Part shown: positions 36,898-45,846 of the stretch, in pieces
How positions within the stretch are numbered: position 1 is the stretch's first letter
Layout of the letters: the number at the start of each line of letters is the position of its first letter
Source of the DNA: Mucilaginibacter flavus
GTDB lineage: Bacteria > Bacteroidota > Bacteroidia > Sphingobacteriales > Sphingobacteriaceae
Reading direction: 5' to 3'
NCBI RefSeq assembly: GCF_030409315.1
Contig: NZ_JAUFPS010000012.1
Coordinates: 357,820 to 421,819, forward strand
DNA length: 64,000 bases
Made by a program: the position numbers and the translations under genes
Notes under the pieces: model-generated
Seen by the model: only the letters and a program-made list of their open reading frames with translations
What the model was told of the DNA's origin: nothing
Databases searched by the model: none

Positions 36898-38307
36898 TTA
36901 TTTCAACTCCCCTATCCAGTCATTCACTGTTTTTAAAGCGATGGGATCTATCGTTTCTTCTATCTGGCCGTACTCGGCCAGGCTGCCGGTGGTGGCTTTT
37001 TGTAATAAATGGTTTAAACCGGTTAAGGGTACTACTGCGTAATGCTTATTCCCTACCTTTTCCATGCTCGCTTTAATGCCTGCAAGGTTTTCGGCACTGC
37101 TTACCTGCTTATCCAGTGTTCCGTTTATAGCCAATAAGGGGCAGGTTACTTTTTTAAGGTAATCATGGGGGTTTAAAATCATAAAATACCTAAACCAGGG
37201 ACTCACAATACTAACTGATTTTGTTTTTACAAAATCATCGGCAGTTTGATTGCCCAGCGTAGCCGAAGAAAACTGACGGGCTATCTGGTATAGCAGTGTA
37301 TCGGCCTTTACTTTAAATTGGGCTGTGGGCAAGCTTTGGTTATCCTTAATAAGTTTGTAAATTTTTTCATTAGATGCCAGCGCCTGGGTAATAGCGCCCT
37401 CCGGCGCACCTAACAAGCGCATCTGATCGGCCGATTGTTTTTGCAGCAATTGCGTTGATGGCACACCCGGACCAGCCAGCAGCACTACAAACTTAACTAC
37501 CCTGTTTCGGCTGGCTACCATGGGAGCAATAATCCCGCCTTCACTGTGCCCCATCAACCCAATTTCGGCACCTTTCAAATCGGCCCGGGCGTTAAGGTAA
37601 TTAACAGCGGCTTCGGCATCTTCGGCAAAATCAGCAGTGGTGGCAGTGGCAAAATCACCTGTTGATTTAGCTATGCCCCTGTCATCGTACCTTAACACAG
37701 CAATACCATGGCGGGTAAGCCAATCGCTCCAAACCAAAAACGGCCGGTGGTTAAACAATTCCTCATTACGGTTTTGCGGCCCCGAACCTGTTATCAGTAC
37801 CACTACTTTTGATACCTTACCGTTGGCCGGCATAGTTAAGGTACCTGCTAATTTATCGCCGGCTTTGGGGTTTATAAAAGTAACTTCTTCCTGCTTGTAG
37901 GGAAAATCCTTAGGGTCTTGCAAGCGGGCGGCGGGCTTAGTGGCTATCGCCGAATTTTTGTTGGTAGATAATATTAACGGTAATAATGCCGCGCCTTGCG
38001 CAAATGTGCCTTTGATTTTGTTGCTATCGGGCACAAACGTGCCGGTGTACTTAATGTTAAATGCAGATGCATCAATAGTAACCTGGTTGCCGATAACTGT
38101 AGTTGAGGTAGTTGCCAATTGCTTACCTCCCTGATCGGGGCTATCCCAAGTGGTGGTATATTTATCTGCAACACTTGCAATATGAAATACTAAATGTATA
38201 TGTGCTCCATTTACATCCAAAACCCCATACCAATCACCGGTGATACTTTGAGCAAATGATATAGTAGCAATTAAAATAAACGCGAGGGTAACAAGGCCTT
38301 TTTTCAT
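36898..38307 (-). CDS. Secreted alpha/beta hydrolase (S9-like esterase)
   Basis: Exported protein (signal peptide ending ISFA/Q at about 19-20) of 469 aa. Residues about 20-125 form a beta-rich N-terminal domain found in this group (GDWYGVLDVNGAHIHLVFHI). The hydrolase domain has the oxyanion segment VVLITGSGPQNRNEE, nucleophile elbow LMGHSEGGIIAP, Asp in NGTLDKQVS and His in LTGLNHLLQ. Related proteins are annotated as alpha/beta hydrolases or dipeptidyl-aminopeptidase-like esterases. Substrate unknown. Confidence 0.88.
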   Translation of the reverse strand: MKKGLVTLAFILIATISFAQSITGDWYGVLDVNGAHIHLVFHIASVADKYTTTWDSPDQGGKQLATTSTTVIGNQVTIDASAFNIKYTGTFVPDSNKIKGTFAQGAALLPLILSTNKNSAIATKPAARLQDPKDFPYKQEEVTFINPKAGDKLAGTLTMPANGKVSKVVVLITGSGPQNRNEELFNHRPFLVWSDWLTRHGIAVLRYDDRGIAKSTGDFATATTADFAEDAEAAVNYLNARADLKGAEIGLMGHSEGGIIAPMVASRNRVVKFVVLLAGPGVPSTQLLQKQSADQMRLLGAPEGAITQALASNEKIYKLIKDNQSLPTAQFKVKADTLLYQIARQFSSATLGNQTADDFVKTKSVSIVSPWFRYFMILNPHDYLKKVTCPLLAINGTLDKQVSSAENLAGIKASMEKVGNKHYAVVPLTGLNHLLQKATTGSLAEYGQIEETIDPIALKTVNDWIGELK

Positions 38308-38336
38308 TAGATGATAGATTTTAAGCCAAGATAAGT

Positions 38337-38480
38337 TTTTTTGGACTATTGGAGTGTGGGACTTGGGGACTTGTTGACTGTGGGACTTGTTAGACTATGA
38401 GACTGTGGGACTATTGGATTAGGGATTTTGGGATTATGGGCCTGTTGGGATTACGGGACTACCGGACTATTACATTAGGA
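38337..38480. repeat. Degenerate GGACT(A/T)TTGG-type low-complexity repeat
   Basis: In the gap 38308-38635 the sequence consists of loosely repeated 9-11 nt words such as GGGACTTG, GGACTATTGG and GGGATTATGG on the plus strand. No ORF or hairpin. Comparable phased words (GGATTA, GAATT) occur near 2080-2167, 9580-9690 and 45100-45300. Confidence 0.6.
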
Positions 38481-38635
38481 TTTGATAGACAATTATAACA
38501 GACAGCCGGAATCGAACTGAAAAATATTAAAAAAAAATTGGGTCACATTGCATACTGCCACATACAAGTAGATTCACGGTTATTTATTCTGAACCAATCT
38601 GGACGAGCCGTGGCAACAGGAAAAAAACATAAACC

Positions 38636-39373
38636 TTATTCCAGTTCCTTCGCGACAGCTTTTGCCTGCTCCAACTGTGTTTTACGCTGATCTGCAGGTA
38701 TTTTAATAAACTCTTTGTAACTGGTATCAAGATATGCTGCCAGGTTAAAAGCAGGTGTAAAATACGTTTTGGGAGATGGGGTGTACAATATTAAAAAATC
38801 GTCCATATCCTTGCCTTTTAAAGGTAAATATTCGCTTATTTTTTTGGCATTAAAAACCTGGGCTATTTGATCCTGTTGCTCCTGGTCTTTCAAAAACGCG
38901 GCTTGTTTTTCGCGTTTATGCTCGTCCTTTTTAAAATAGCTTAGTCGTATGGCTACGCCGCCTTTATAATTGCCTTTTTCATCGCGCTGGTAAACCACCG
39001 TTTGGTTATGAAAATCGGGCGATTGAAATGAGCCGGTATGTGTAGCTTCTGTAGCGGTCACTTTTACTTCGCTAAGCATATTGTGTTGGGGTATCAGCGC
39101 TATTTCCATAGGCTTATTATTGGTAAGCAAAACCGTGTCGGCTTTGTAAAAACTGCCACTAAATACCAGAATTTCGCCGTTTTTACCGGCAATTTTAAAG
39201 GCACCAGCCCTATCTGTTAAAACTACGTTATGAGTAGTAAGGTTTTCAACCTGGATATTTGGCAGTACCACCCGGCTACCACTTTCATATACCAACCCGG
39301 TGCGGTTGCTTTGCCCGTATACTAATGCAGAAAATGTGCTTGCAAGGATCAACAAAAAGAAATGTTTAAGCAT
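38636..39373 (-). CDS. Secreted protein with carboxypeptidase-like regulatory domain
   Basis: The 245-aa protein has a signal peptide (KHFFLLILASTFSALVYG/Q). Residues about 22-105 look like the CarboxypepD_reg-like beta-sandwich common in Bacteroidota (GLVYESGSRVVLPNIQVENL, TDRAGAFKIAGKNGEILVFS). The rest is a charged helical region found in hypothetical proteins of the phylum. Function unknown; periplasmic or outer-membrane associated. It is divergent from the sigma factor gene. Confidence 0.8.
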   Translation of the reverse strand: MLKHFFLLILASTFSALVYGQSNRTGLVYESGSRVVLPNIQVENLTTHNVVLTDRAGAFKIAGKNGEILVFSGSFYKADTVLLTNNKPMEIALIPQHNMLSEVKVTATEATHTGSFQSPDFHNQTVVYQRDEKGNYKGGVAIRLSYFKKDEHKREKQAAFLKDQEQQDQIAQVFNAKKISEYLPLKGKDMDDFLILYTPSPKTYFTPAFNLAAYLDTSYKEFIKIPADQRKTQLEQAKAVAKELE

Positions 39374-39528
39374 GCCTAAAAATAAAAATAAATTTTAAAT
39401 GTAACTGGAGCGAAAATACATTTAACTTAAATTAACAATTACACGTAAACATGTAATCATCAAACACTTAAAAAGCGCCTTCTTAAAAAAAGACATTTTT
39501 TTAACTTAAAAATAATTTAAATTATTTT

Positions 39529-39549
39529 TATATTTGATTGGTACATTTG
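39529..39549 (+). promoter_or_regulatory. Possible sigma-gene promoter
   Basis: Two words fit the TAnnTTTG -7 box: TATATTTG (39529-39536) and TACATTTG (39542-39549), 31-51 bp before the sigma factor ATG. Neither has a -33 TTTG at 19-20 bp. Confidence 0.35.
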
Positions 39550-39579
39550 TGAAAATTAGCCCCCTGATTAAATTAAAAT

Positions 39580-40053
39580 ATGCAGTTACAGACTTCCGGA
39601 GAGGTGAGTGGTAGTAAGTTGTTATCTGTAAATAACCTGTATAACAACTACGCGGCTATGCTGCTGGGTTATATTTTTGAGGTTGTAAAAAACAGGGGCA
39701 TTGCCGAGCAATATCTCATTGCGGTGTTTAATGATGTACCTAACCAAATTGAAGAGTTTTATAAACCTGGCGTAAACGCTTTTTGCCGCCTGCAATCAAT
39801 GGCCCGTAAAAAACTGGCCGGTTATGTTGAAACCACCAACGATAACAGCGCCCCCGATGCTGTGCAGAACAATGTGTTCATCGTTAAAAATAAATTTATA
39901 CAACAAATGACACCCGATCAGCAACTGGTTTTTTGCGGCGCTCACTGGCATGGTAAACCCATCAGTAAAATTGCGGCCGAGCTTCAAAAAACAGAAGACG
40001 AGATCAGGAGATTATTAAAAGAATGCTTCACTATTATCCGCGCTGCCAAATGA
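39580..40053 (+). CDS. RNA polymerase sigma factor-like protein (ECF type)
   Basis: The 157 aa have the ECF layout: a helical N-terminal region 2 (NNLYNNYAAMLLGYIFEVVK) and a C-terminal region 4 HTH (MTPDQQLVFCGAHWHGKPIS, then KIAAELQKTEDEIRRLLKEC). Region 2 is weakly conserved, so -10 recognition is not certain. The gene overlaps the next one in an ATGA, the usual sigma/anti-sigma coupling. Confidence 0.78.
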   Translation: MQLQTSGEVSGSKLLSVNNLYNNYAAMLLGYIFEVVKNRGIAEQYLIAVFNDVPNQIEEFYKPGVNAFCRLQSMARKKLAGYVETTNDNSAPDAVQNNVFIVKNKFIQQMTPDQQLVFCGAHWHGKPISKIAAELQKTEDEIRRLLKECFTIIRAAK

Positions 40054-40556
40054 GAGTAGAAGATTACATAGAAAGCGGCATCCTGGAAACCTTTGTAATG
40101 GGCGCGGCTTCTGACGATGAAACTAAAGAATTAATGTTTATGAAAGCTCGTTTTCCTGAAGTGGACGAGGCTTTACAGCAGCTGGAACTGGATATGGAGC
40201 TGCTGGCGCGTAATATGGCCATTACACCACCGCCAAACACCTGGGGCAAAATTGAACAGGAAATAAATGACATTATTTTACGCGATAAAACCAACCCTGA
40301 AAAGTTTACCCAAAAACAACGCGGCAATGATGATTTCAATCAATCTAAACAGTATAACAACGGGCATCAGTATATTGAGGTAGAGGCTGAATCGAGCCAC
40401 ATGAAGATCCACAAAAACTGGAAATGGGTTTTGGCGGGTATATTTGTGTTAGGTAAGATATTTTTAGCCTGCGCCATTTATTTCTACCTCGAAAACAGAC
40501 AGGCTCAACAGCAATTACAAGAACTAAAAACCGAACTTAAACAACTGAAAAAATAA
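40050..40556 (+). CDS. Anti-sigma factor-like membrane protein
   Basis: The 168 aa begin RVEDYIESGILETFVMGAAS, the anti-sigma start seen in Bacteroidota RskA-type proteins. The ATG overlaps the sigma stop by 4 nt, which fixes the start. A cytoplasmic N-terminal domain (about 1-120) is followed by one membrane helix (about 124-147, WKWVLAGIFVLGKIFLACAI) and a short coiled-coil tail that ends in the periplasm. The large periplasmic RskA domain is missing, so signal sensing may rely on another protein. Confidence 0.82.
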   Translation: MRVEDYIESGILETFVMGAASDDETKELMFMKARFPEVDEALQQLELDMELLARNMAITPPPNTWGKIEQEINDIILRDKTNPEKFTQKQRGNDDFNQSKQYNNGHQYIEVEAESSHMKIHKNWKWVLAGIFVLGKIFLACAIYFYLENRQAQQQLQELKTELKQLKK

Positions 40557-40637
40557 TACCCGTTTACAGGTATATAATTATGTTAGTTGGTATATATATT
40601 TGCATACCCTAATTCCCCTTTTTTATAAACCGTTGTT

Positions 40638-41387
40638 ATGAACCTCGCTAATACTTTTGAGTATAAGTACGAGCGGCTTGAAAGTAAAGAGCTGATCGCT
40701 ATTGTACACAATTCCCGTAATTTTCAGCCCCTGGCTGTAGAAACCGCGTATATTGAACTTCAACGCAGGGTATTATCGCCCGAAGATGCCAAACAGATAA
40801 CCGATGATTTTAATCTTTACCTTAAGCGTAAAGTTAATAAGGAAACCATTGAAAGAGCTGCCCCGAAAACGGCGGAAATAAAAGCACGCCCCGCTAAACA
40901 ACCTTTTTTTACACCCATCAGAGTAATTAATACTATTTCACTAACCGTGCTGGCGGTTTACTTTATAACATTGGCACAAGGCGATACTGTAGTTTTGCAC
41001 ATGCTGATCCACTCTGACTCCTACCGTCCGTCTTTCATCTGGATAGCTTTACCCTACCTTGCACTTCCATTTGGCGCTATCGGCTTTGGTTTAAGGCGAC
41101 AATTAGGCTGGATTATGCTTAGCTGGGCCGTAATGTACAACGCGCTGAAACAGGCCTACTTTTTTTTTACCGACATTGAGGCGAAACTGGATAAACATTA
41201 CACCGACGCGATAACTATTGACAACATTGTACAAGACAGCATCGTTATCGCTTTCTTTTTGCTGATTTCTATAGTTGTGTGCCTGCCAAACATCCGGGCG
41301 AAAATGAAAACAGGTTTACCCACCATGTTACTCACTATTGCCGCGGCCTTTGCCTTTTTGATATTACAAGCAACGAAGATAATATGA
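40638..41387 (+). CDS. Membrane protein, paralogue of the next gene
   Basis: The 249 aa are of no family I can name. A cytoplasmic N-terminal part (about 1-90: YKYERLESKELIAIVHNSRN, then QPLAVETAYIELQRR) is followed by four hydrophobic segments. The downstream protein has the same layout and matching motifs (SAxLLAILNNSxDYQPAAIEA). It lies 81 bp after the anti-sigma gene and could belong to that transcript. Confidence 0.75.
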   Translation: MNLANTFEYKYERLESKELIAIVHNSRNFQPLAVETAYIELQRRVLSPEDAKQITDDFNLYLKRKVNKETIERAAPKTAEIKARPAKQPFFTPIRVINTISLTVLAVYFITLAQGDTVVLHMLIHSDSYRPSFIWIALPYLALPFGAIGFGLRRQLGWIMLSWAVMYNALKQAYFFFTDIEAKLDKHYTDAITIDNIVQDSIVIAFFLLISIVVCLPNIRAKMKTGLPTMLLTIAAAFAFLILQATKII

Positions 41388-41547
41388 TGGGAGTGGTGAG
41401 TAGATAGCGGTGAGTGGTAAATGGCGAGTGGTGAGCAGTGTATGATGGAAGTGTTGATAGTTTGAGTTGATTAGAACAGTTTAATTGATCTATATTTAGG
41501 TTTGATTTTTTTGATGAACCGAAATCCTTTCACATTGCCAAAACCTG

Positions 41548-42291
41548 ATGCAGCAACCGCCAAACCCATTTTCTGTACGATATAAAACCTTAAGCGATGC
41601 CAAATTGCTGGCTATTTTAAATAATAGCCATGATTATCAGCCTGCAGCAATCGAGGCCGCGAATGCCGAGTGGAAAAGCCGACAATTAAGTATAGAACTA
41701 ATTGATCAGCTCAATGCCGAAGCAGAAATTACAGACCGGCAAAAGGTACTTAAACAACAAAAGGTTGAAGCCATTGAGCAATCCATACTAAATGTTATCA
41801 ATCCACAAGCGGTAGTTAACAGAAATATCTACATTACCGTAGCTGTAACAATAATTCTATATATTATAGCAGTGAGGTTTAGTGGCAGGTTTGTGCTTGC
41901 TAACCTGATTAGTCCTGCTTTTTATAGCGTTAATTTTTTTCATGCTGTTATACCTTATCTCCTTTTCCCTATTGGTATTGTACTTTTTACGCTCAAAAGA
42001 AAAGCAGGTTGGGTTATTATCATTGCCGTAAACATCTACAAAGCGCTGTTTCAATTGTTGATATTACAAGGCGATATAAGTGTAAAAATGGATCACTTGT
42101 TTAGTTCCCCCATCAGCTATGGCTATTTGTTTACCTCGGCGGGGGTAATACTTGTCAGTATATTTATTTCTGTTTTTATCTGCCGCGCCGATATCCGGGC
42201 GGAATATAGGGTTAGCGACCGGCTTAAAGTGTTTAGCCTAAGCGCCGGAGCTGTGTGGCTGATGTATGATTTGTTTAAACAGTATTTTTAA
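41548..42291 (+). CDS. Membrane protein, paralogue of the preceding gene
   Basis: The 247 aa have an N-terminal helical domain (KTLSDAKLLAILNNSHDYQP) and four C-terminal membrane segments. Aligns with the 249-aa neighbour over the full length at modest identity, so the duplication is old. Both keep the sequence QP(L/A)AxExA. Function unknown. Low-complexity GAGTGGTGAGT words fill part of the gap between them (41390-41450). Confidence 0.75.
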   Translation: MQQPPNPFSVRYKTLSDAKLLAILNNSHDYQPAAIEAANAEWKSRQLSIELIDQLNAEAEITDRQKVLKQQKVEAIEQSILNVINPQAVVNRNIYITVAVTIILYIIAVRFSGRFVLANLISPAFYSVNFFHAVIPYLLFPIGIVLFTLKRKAGWVIIIAVNIYKALFQLLILQGDISVKMDHLFSSPISYGYLFTSAGVILVSIFISVFICRADIRAEYRVSDRLKVFSLSAGAVWLMYDLFKQYF

Positions 42292-42364
42292 CACACCTAT
42301 CAATCACCAACTGTTGTAAAGTATAAAGTCGGCCTTGAACTTGTTTCAGGAGCCCATCTGCGAA

Positions 42365-42580
42365 GCAATCGCTTTTAGAACCCAACTCTGCAATTTGGAG
42401 CTAAAGCCACCTTTCCGGTTACTTTCATTAACCGTTGGCTAAAGCCAAAACGGCAATGAATAAAAAAATCAGGCTTGAAGGGTATTTTAAAACTCATTGC
42501 CGTCCCATTTATGGGGCGGAGAAAAGCAATAAACAAAGTGGCTTCAGCCAAAATAAGCTATAAAAGTCTAAAAGCGATTG
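42365..42580. mobile_element. 216-bp MITE-like element inside a hairpin repeat
   Basis: Perfect 14-bp terminal inverted repeats CAATCGCTTTTAGA (42365-42378) and TCTAAAAGCGATTG (42567-42580) bound a non-coding body with further inverted words (CGGCAATGAAT / ATTGCCG). Outside the ends CCCATCTGCGAAG and CCCATATGCCAAG look like an old 13-bp target-site duplication, and the outer flanks (42328-42364, 42581-42648) match the two halves of the hairpin element at 17153-17244. The gap 42292-42792 has no gene. Confidence 0.65.
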
Positions 42581-42700
42581 TCCCATATGCCAAGTATACT
42601 TTATATTAGACACCTAAGCTGTGGGGTACTGAAATAAATTCCATGACTGTGAAGGGGAGCATAACATTGGAATGTTGAATGCCTTACTCTCCCCTAAAAC

Positions 42701-42736
42701 AAAAAAACTTACGAAGCTTTTACCCTCCGTAAGTTT
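42701..42736 (-). terminator. Terminator of the SPFH gene
   Basis: On the minus strand AAACTTACG and CGTAAGTTT form a stem around about 14 bases, followed by TTTTTTG. It shares the CTTACGAAG word with the 33-bp palindromes at 53374 and 59519. Confidence 0.7.
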
Positions 42737-42792
42737 CAATCAGACAGCAAATTGTCTTGCTACCTGACACTAACTACTTGATACTAACAAAA

Positions 42793-44676
42793 CTATTCAC
42801 CACTCACACTACTACCGGCATCATTAGCTTTTTGTAGTTTTTTAAGCATTTCGGTGCCTATAAGGGCATCTATCATGCCGTTGCCACCGCCTTCTTTACC
42901 ACTCACCAGTATTTCTGGTACTAACTTAATACCTGCAGAGGCAAGGGCTTCGGCTACACGCACAATGGCATATTGTTCGGTACCCATGGCTTCGGTTTTC
43001 TGTTTGGTAACTTCGGCTTCGGCCATACCTATGGCTTTAATTTTAGCACCTTCGGCAACACCATTTACTTCGGTAGCGTTGGCATCAGCCTTGGCGTTCA
43101 CGGTTTTAGCTTCGGCATCGGCTTTGGCTATCGTAATCCTTACTTCGGCATCCGCCTTAGCGTTAATGGTTTTAGCTTCGGCCTCACCACGAGAAGCGGC
43201 AACCCTTGAGGCGGCCATCTGGGTATTGATCTCCACCTGGCGGGTTGATTTTACAACCTCCGGCTGCATATCGGCACCGGCACGGGCGCTTTCAAACTCC
43301 TTACGCTCAATCTGCGCATGGCGTTGTATTTCGTAAGTGACTTTTTCCTCTTCGGCCAGTTTACGGTCGGTAAGGGTTTTCATCAAGGCTGCTGGTGGCA
43401 CTATGTCGCCAATCAGGGTATCTACACCAATCACGTTATAGGTTGTTAATACCGTACCAATATGCTCGCGGGCATCATTTTGCCTTTGAATACGATTGGC
43501 TAAGAAACCAATAACATCACTTTTTTGTGCCGAGTTACGGAAGTAGTTGGCAATTGTAGGCTCCAACACCTGCGATACCAGGTTTTTCATTTTACCAAAA
43601 CGGGCGATAACTTTTGGCGCTTCATTACGCGGAACGTGGATAATTTGTGACACATCCAAATTGAATGTAAAACCATCACTTGAACGTACAGTAATTGTAC
43701 TCAGGTTTTTATCAAGTTCATGCGCTTCTGTACGGCTATCGGCCCAGTTTAACACAATGTTGGTTGTTGGTACAATTTCAACGGCATGAGTGTAAATATT
43801 TACCGGGTGTTTACCAGGGTCAAGCGGCTCATCCCACACACCTTTTTGGCCACGTTTTACAATGTTACCATGTTTAAAGGCATCACCGCTGGTATCTGTA
43901 CCTTCGGCACCTACGAAGGAGTTTACCACGCCTACATAACCAATTGGTATGTAAATCATATCAACCTGTTCAACCAGCACAAACCATGGATTAAGGTAAT
44001 AAGTACCGGCCAAAATCACATCTTCCTGCAAGCCCTTGCGGCCGCCAGCGTTAATGAACGCTATTGGGTCCTGGTAGTTTTTGTGGCCTTCAACCGAGTA
44101 ACCGGCAATTTCGCCTTTGTTTAGCGGCTCGCCATCAAGGGTGGTAATAATACCTACCTTATTTTCCTGTATCTGGGTAATAGGCACTGTTACAATCTCG
44201 AACAAAAAGGTATTGATACGGTAACTACCCGGTGTAAGGAAAGCCGCCTGCGGGCCTTTTTGACCGTTATTATCCAAAAAGGCAATAGCATCCTGGAACT
44301 TGTCGCAGTTTACCGGTTTACCCAATACCCTACCGGTATCAAAAGATGCACCATCTTTTGCCTTTACCAGCCCAAGCTTGTTTTGCTCAATAATGGTAAA
44401 CGGCTCCATGGTAATTCCATACTGCCATGGCCACATACCCCAATACAAGCCCGGGGCCAATGCTTTGGCCTGCATACCGGCTTCGCCTGCGGTAGCGATA
44501 ATTCTACCATCGGGTAAGCGCGATTTACCCGATAAGGTGAACTTTTTTACCACCAAACCAATACGGTCATCAGGCACTATCACCATACCAAAAAACACCC
44601 GCAACACAAACTTGTACAGTACAAGTATTAAAATTACAGGCACAGCATAAAATAACATCACAATTGATTTGTCCAT
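42793..44676 (-). CDS. SPFH/band 7 (flotillin-like) membrane protein
   Basis: The 627-aa protein has one N-terminal membrane helix (VMLFYAVPVILILVLYKFVL), repeated bands with VPITQIQENKVGIITTLDGE, and an SPFH core (WADSRTEAHELDKNLSTITV, DGFTFNLDVSQIIHVPRNEA). The C-terminal 460-600 region is a coiled coil of AEAKTINAKADAE-type repeats, as in flotillins. Long for a flotillin, with a duplicated N-terminal beta region. Likely organises membrane microdomains; no NfeD partner is adjacent. Confidence 0.88.
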   Translation of the reverse strand: MDKSIVMLFYAVPVILILVLYKFVLRVFFGMVIVPDDRIGLVVKKFTLSGKSRLPDGRIIATAGEAGMQAKALAPGLYWGMWPWQYGITMEPFTIIEQNKLGLVKAKDGASFDTGRVLGKPVNCDKFQDAIAFLDNNGQKGPQAAFLTPGSYRINTFLFEIVTVPITQIQENKVGIITTLDGEPLNKGEIAGYSVEGHKNYQDPIAFINAGGRKGLQEDVILAGTYYLNPWFVLVEQVDMIYIPIGYVGVVNSFVGAEGTDTSGDAFKHGNIVKRGQKGVWDEPLDPGKHPVNIYTHAVEIVPTTNIVLNWADSRTEAHELDKNLSTITVRSSDGFTFNLDVSQIIHVPRNEAPKVIARFGKMKNLVSQVLEPTIANYFRNSAQKSDVIGFLANRIQRQNDAREHIGTVLTTYNVIGVDTLIGDIVPPAALMKTLTDRKLAEEEKVTYEIQRHAQIERKEFESARAGADMQPEVVKSTRQVEINTQMAASRVAASRGEAEAKTINAKADAEVRITIAKADAEAKTVNAKADANATEVNGVAEGAKIKAIGMAEAEVTKQKTEAMGTEQYAIVRVAEALASAGIKLVPEILVSGKEGGGNGMIDALIGTEMLKKLQKANDAGSSVSGE

Positions 44677-44965
44677 TTTTTTTAAAGATTTAGTTTTTAA
44701 ATATATTGATTTTTTTACGGGGCCCCTTAAGGTGCGGGGCCCTCAACTCACTTATAGCTTAAACTGGATTGGAGTACCTTGGCTATATAGTGTCATTTAG
44801 ACAGGTAAAATAACAGGATGTTACACTTTTATTACAAATTATTTTTTACCGGGGATTTGGGATGGTGGACTTAGGGTTTATTTTTTATGTAAATAACTGA
44901 TTTAATGAGCCTTAAATTATCTAAGAATTATTGAAAAATATTACAAATTATTTCCGTTATCGGGT

Positions 44966-44987
44966 TATTTCAAAAATTTTTGAAATA
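44966..44987. promoter_or_regulatory. 22-bp perfect palindrome upstream of the SPFH gene
   Basis: TATTTCAAAAA and its reverse complement abut without a loop at 44966-44987, about 290 bp upstream of the SPFH start. It could be an operator; AT-richness makes chance more likely than for a mixed sequence. A GGGCCCC/GGGGCCC inverted repeat also lies at 44718-44741. Confidence 0.3.
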
Positions 44988-45017
44988 TTAATTTTGACTT
45001 TTACTTAAAATGGTGTT

Positions 45018-45189
45018 GCCTGCGGCCCGGGCTTTACACTCATACTACACAGGCCTTAGCCACTTTGGCCGGTATCCGTTTCAATCCCTAACACAAGAAT
45101 TTGTCTGAACCCGGATTATTGGATTAAGGGATTAATAGGATTTTTTTGTCTGAATCAGAATTTTCAGAATTAAATAATTAACAGAATTT
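45018..45189. repeat. Intergenic repeat, copy 2
   Basis: Second copy of the composite repeat at 1995-2167, in the same plus-strand order (CCCGGGCTTTACACTCATAC, GGCCGGTATCCGTTTC, then TTTGTCTGAACC and GTCTGAATCAGAATT). Extra AGTCC-type words and a further GGTTCAGAC copy follow to about 45300. The gap 44677-45336 has no gene. Confidence 0.8.
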
Positions 45190-45336
45190 TAAAAGTCCTT
45201 TATCCAAAAGTCCTTGCTCCTTTGTCAAAATGTCCTTGCTCCTTTATCCAAAAAAATCCTGTTAATCTAAAAAATCTGTTTAATCGCGGTTCAGACAAAA
45301 AAATCTGCACATCTGAAACCCGCATATCTGCACATC

Positions 45337-45831
45337 TTACCCCTCCATTTCCTTTGCAGATTCCTCAACTTTTTTCTTAAGGTCTTCTTTAAAGTCGATG
45401 AGGTTTTTAACCAGGTATTCGTCGGCAGTTGACAGGATTTGGGCGGCCAGGATGCCGGCGTTTTTGGCTGCATTGAGCGCTACAGTAGCAACCGGGATGC
45501 CATTTGGCATTTGCAGAATGGAAAGGATAGAATCCCAGCCATCAATAGAATTACTTGATTTTACGGGCACCCCTATCACCGGTAAATGGGTGAGCGAAGC
45601 AACCATGCCCGGCAGGTGGGCGGCACCACCGGCACCGGCAATAATTACTTTAATACCACGGTCGGCCGCGGCACGGGCGTAGCTGAACATCCTATCGGGC
45701 GTACGGTGCGCCGATACCACGGTAATCTCGTAGTTAACACCTAATTCTTTTAAAACATCGGCAGCATCCTGCATAATATGCAAATCAGACTTACTGCCCA
45801 TTATAATGGCGACTTGTGGTTGTGTACTCAT
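45337..45831 (-). CDS. purE: N5-carboxyaminoimidazole ribonucleotide mutase
   Basis: Converts N5-CAIR to CAIR in purine synthesis; cytoplasmic octamer, 164 aa. Motifs are [19 protein letters not shown] at the N-terminus, SAHRTPDRM with the active His, [15 protein letters not shown] and [20 protein letters not shown]. The class I (bacterial) PurE form fits with the adjacent purK. A palindromic repeat occupies the purK-purE gap. Confidence 0.96.
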   Translation of the reverse strand: MSTQPQVAIIMGSKSDLHIMQDAADVLKELGVNYEITVVSAHRTPDRMFSYARAAADRGIKVIIAGAGGAAHLPGMVASLTHLPVIGVPVKSSNSIDGWDSILSILQMPNGIPVATVALNAAKNAGILAAQILSTADEYLVKNLIDFKEDLKKKVEESAKEMEG

Positions 45832-45846
45832 AATTTTTTATTTAAA

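Noticed and set aside
42365..42580. Small RNA gene or ORF in the gap before the SPFH terminator
   Set aside because: Perfect terminal inverted repeats and the split flanking hairpin explain it better as an inserted element.
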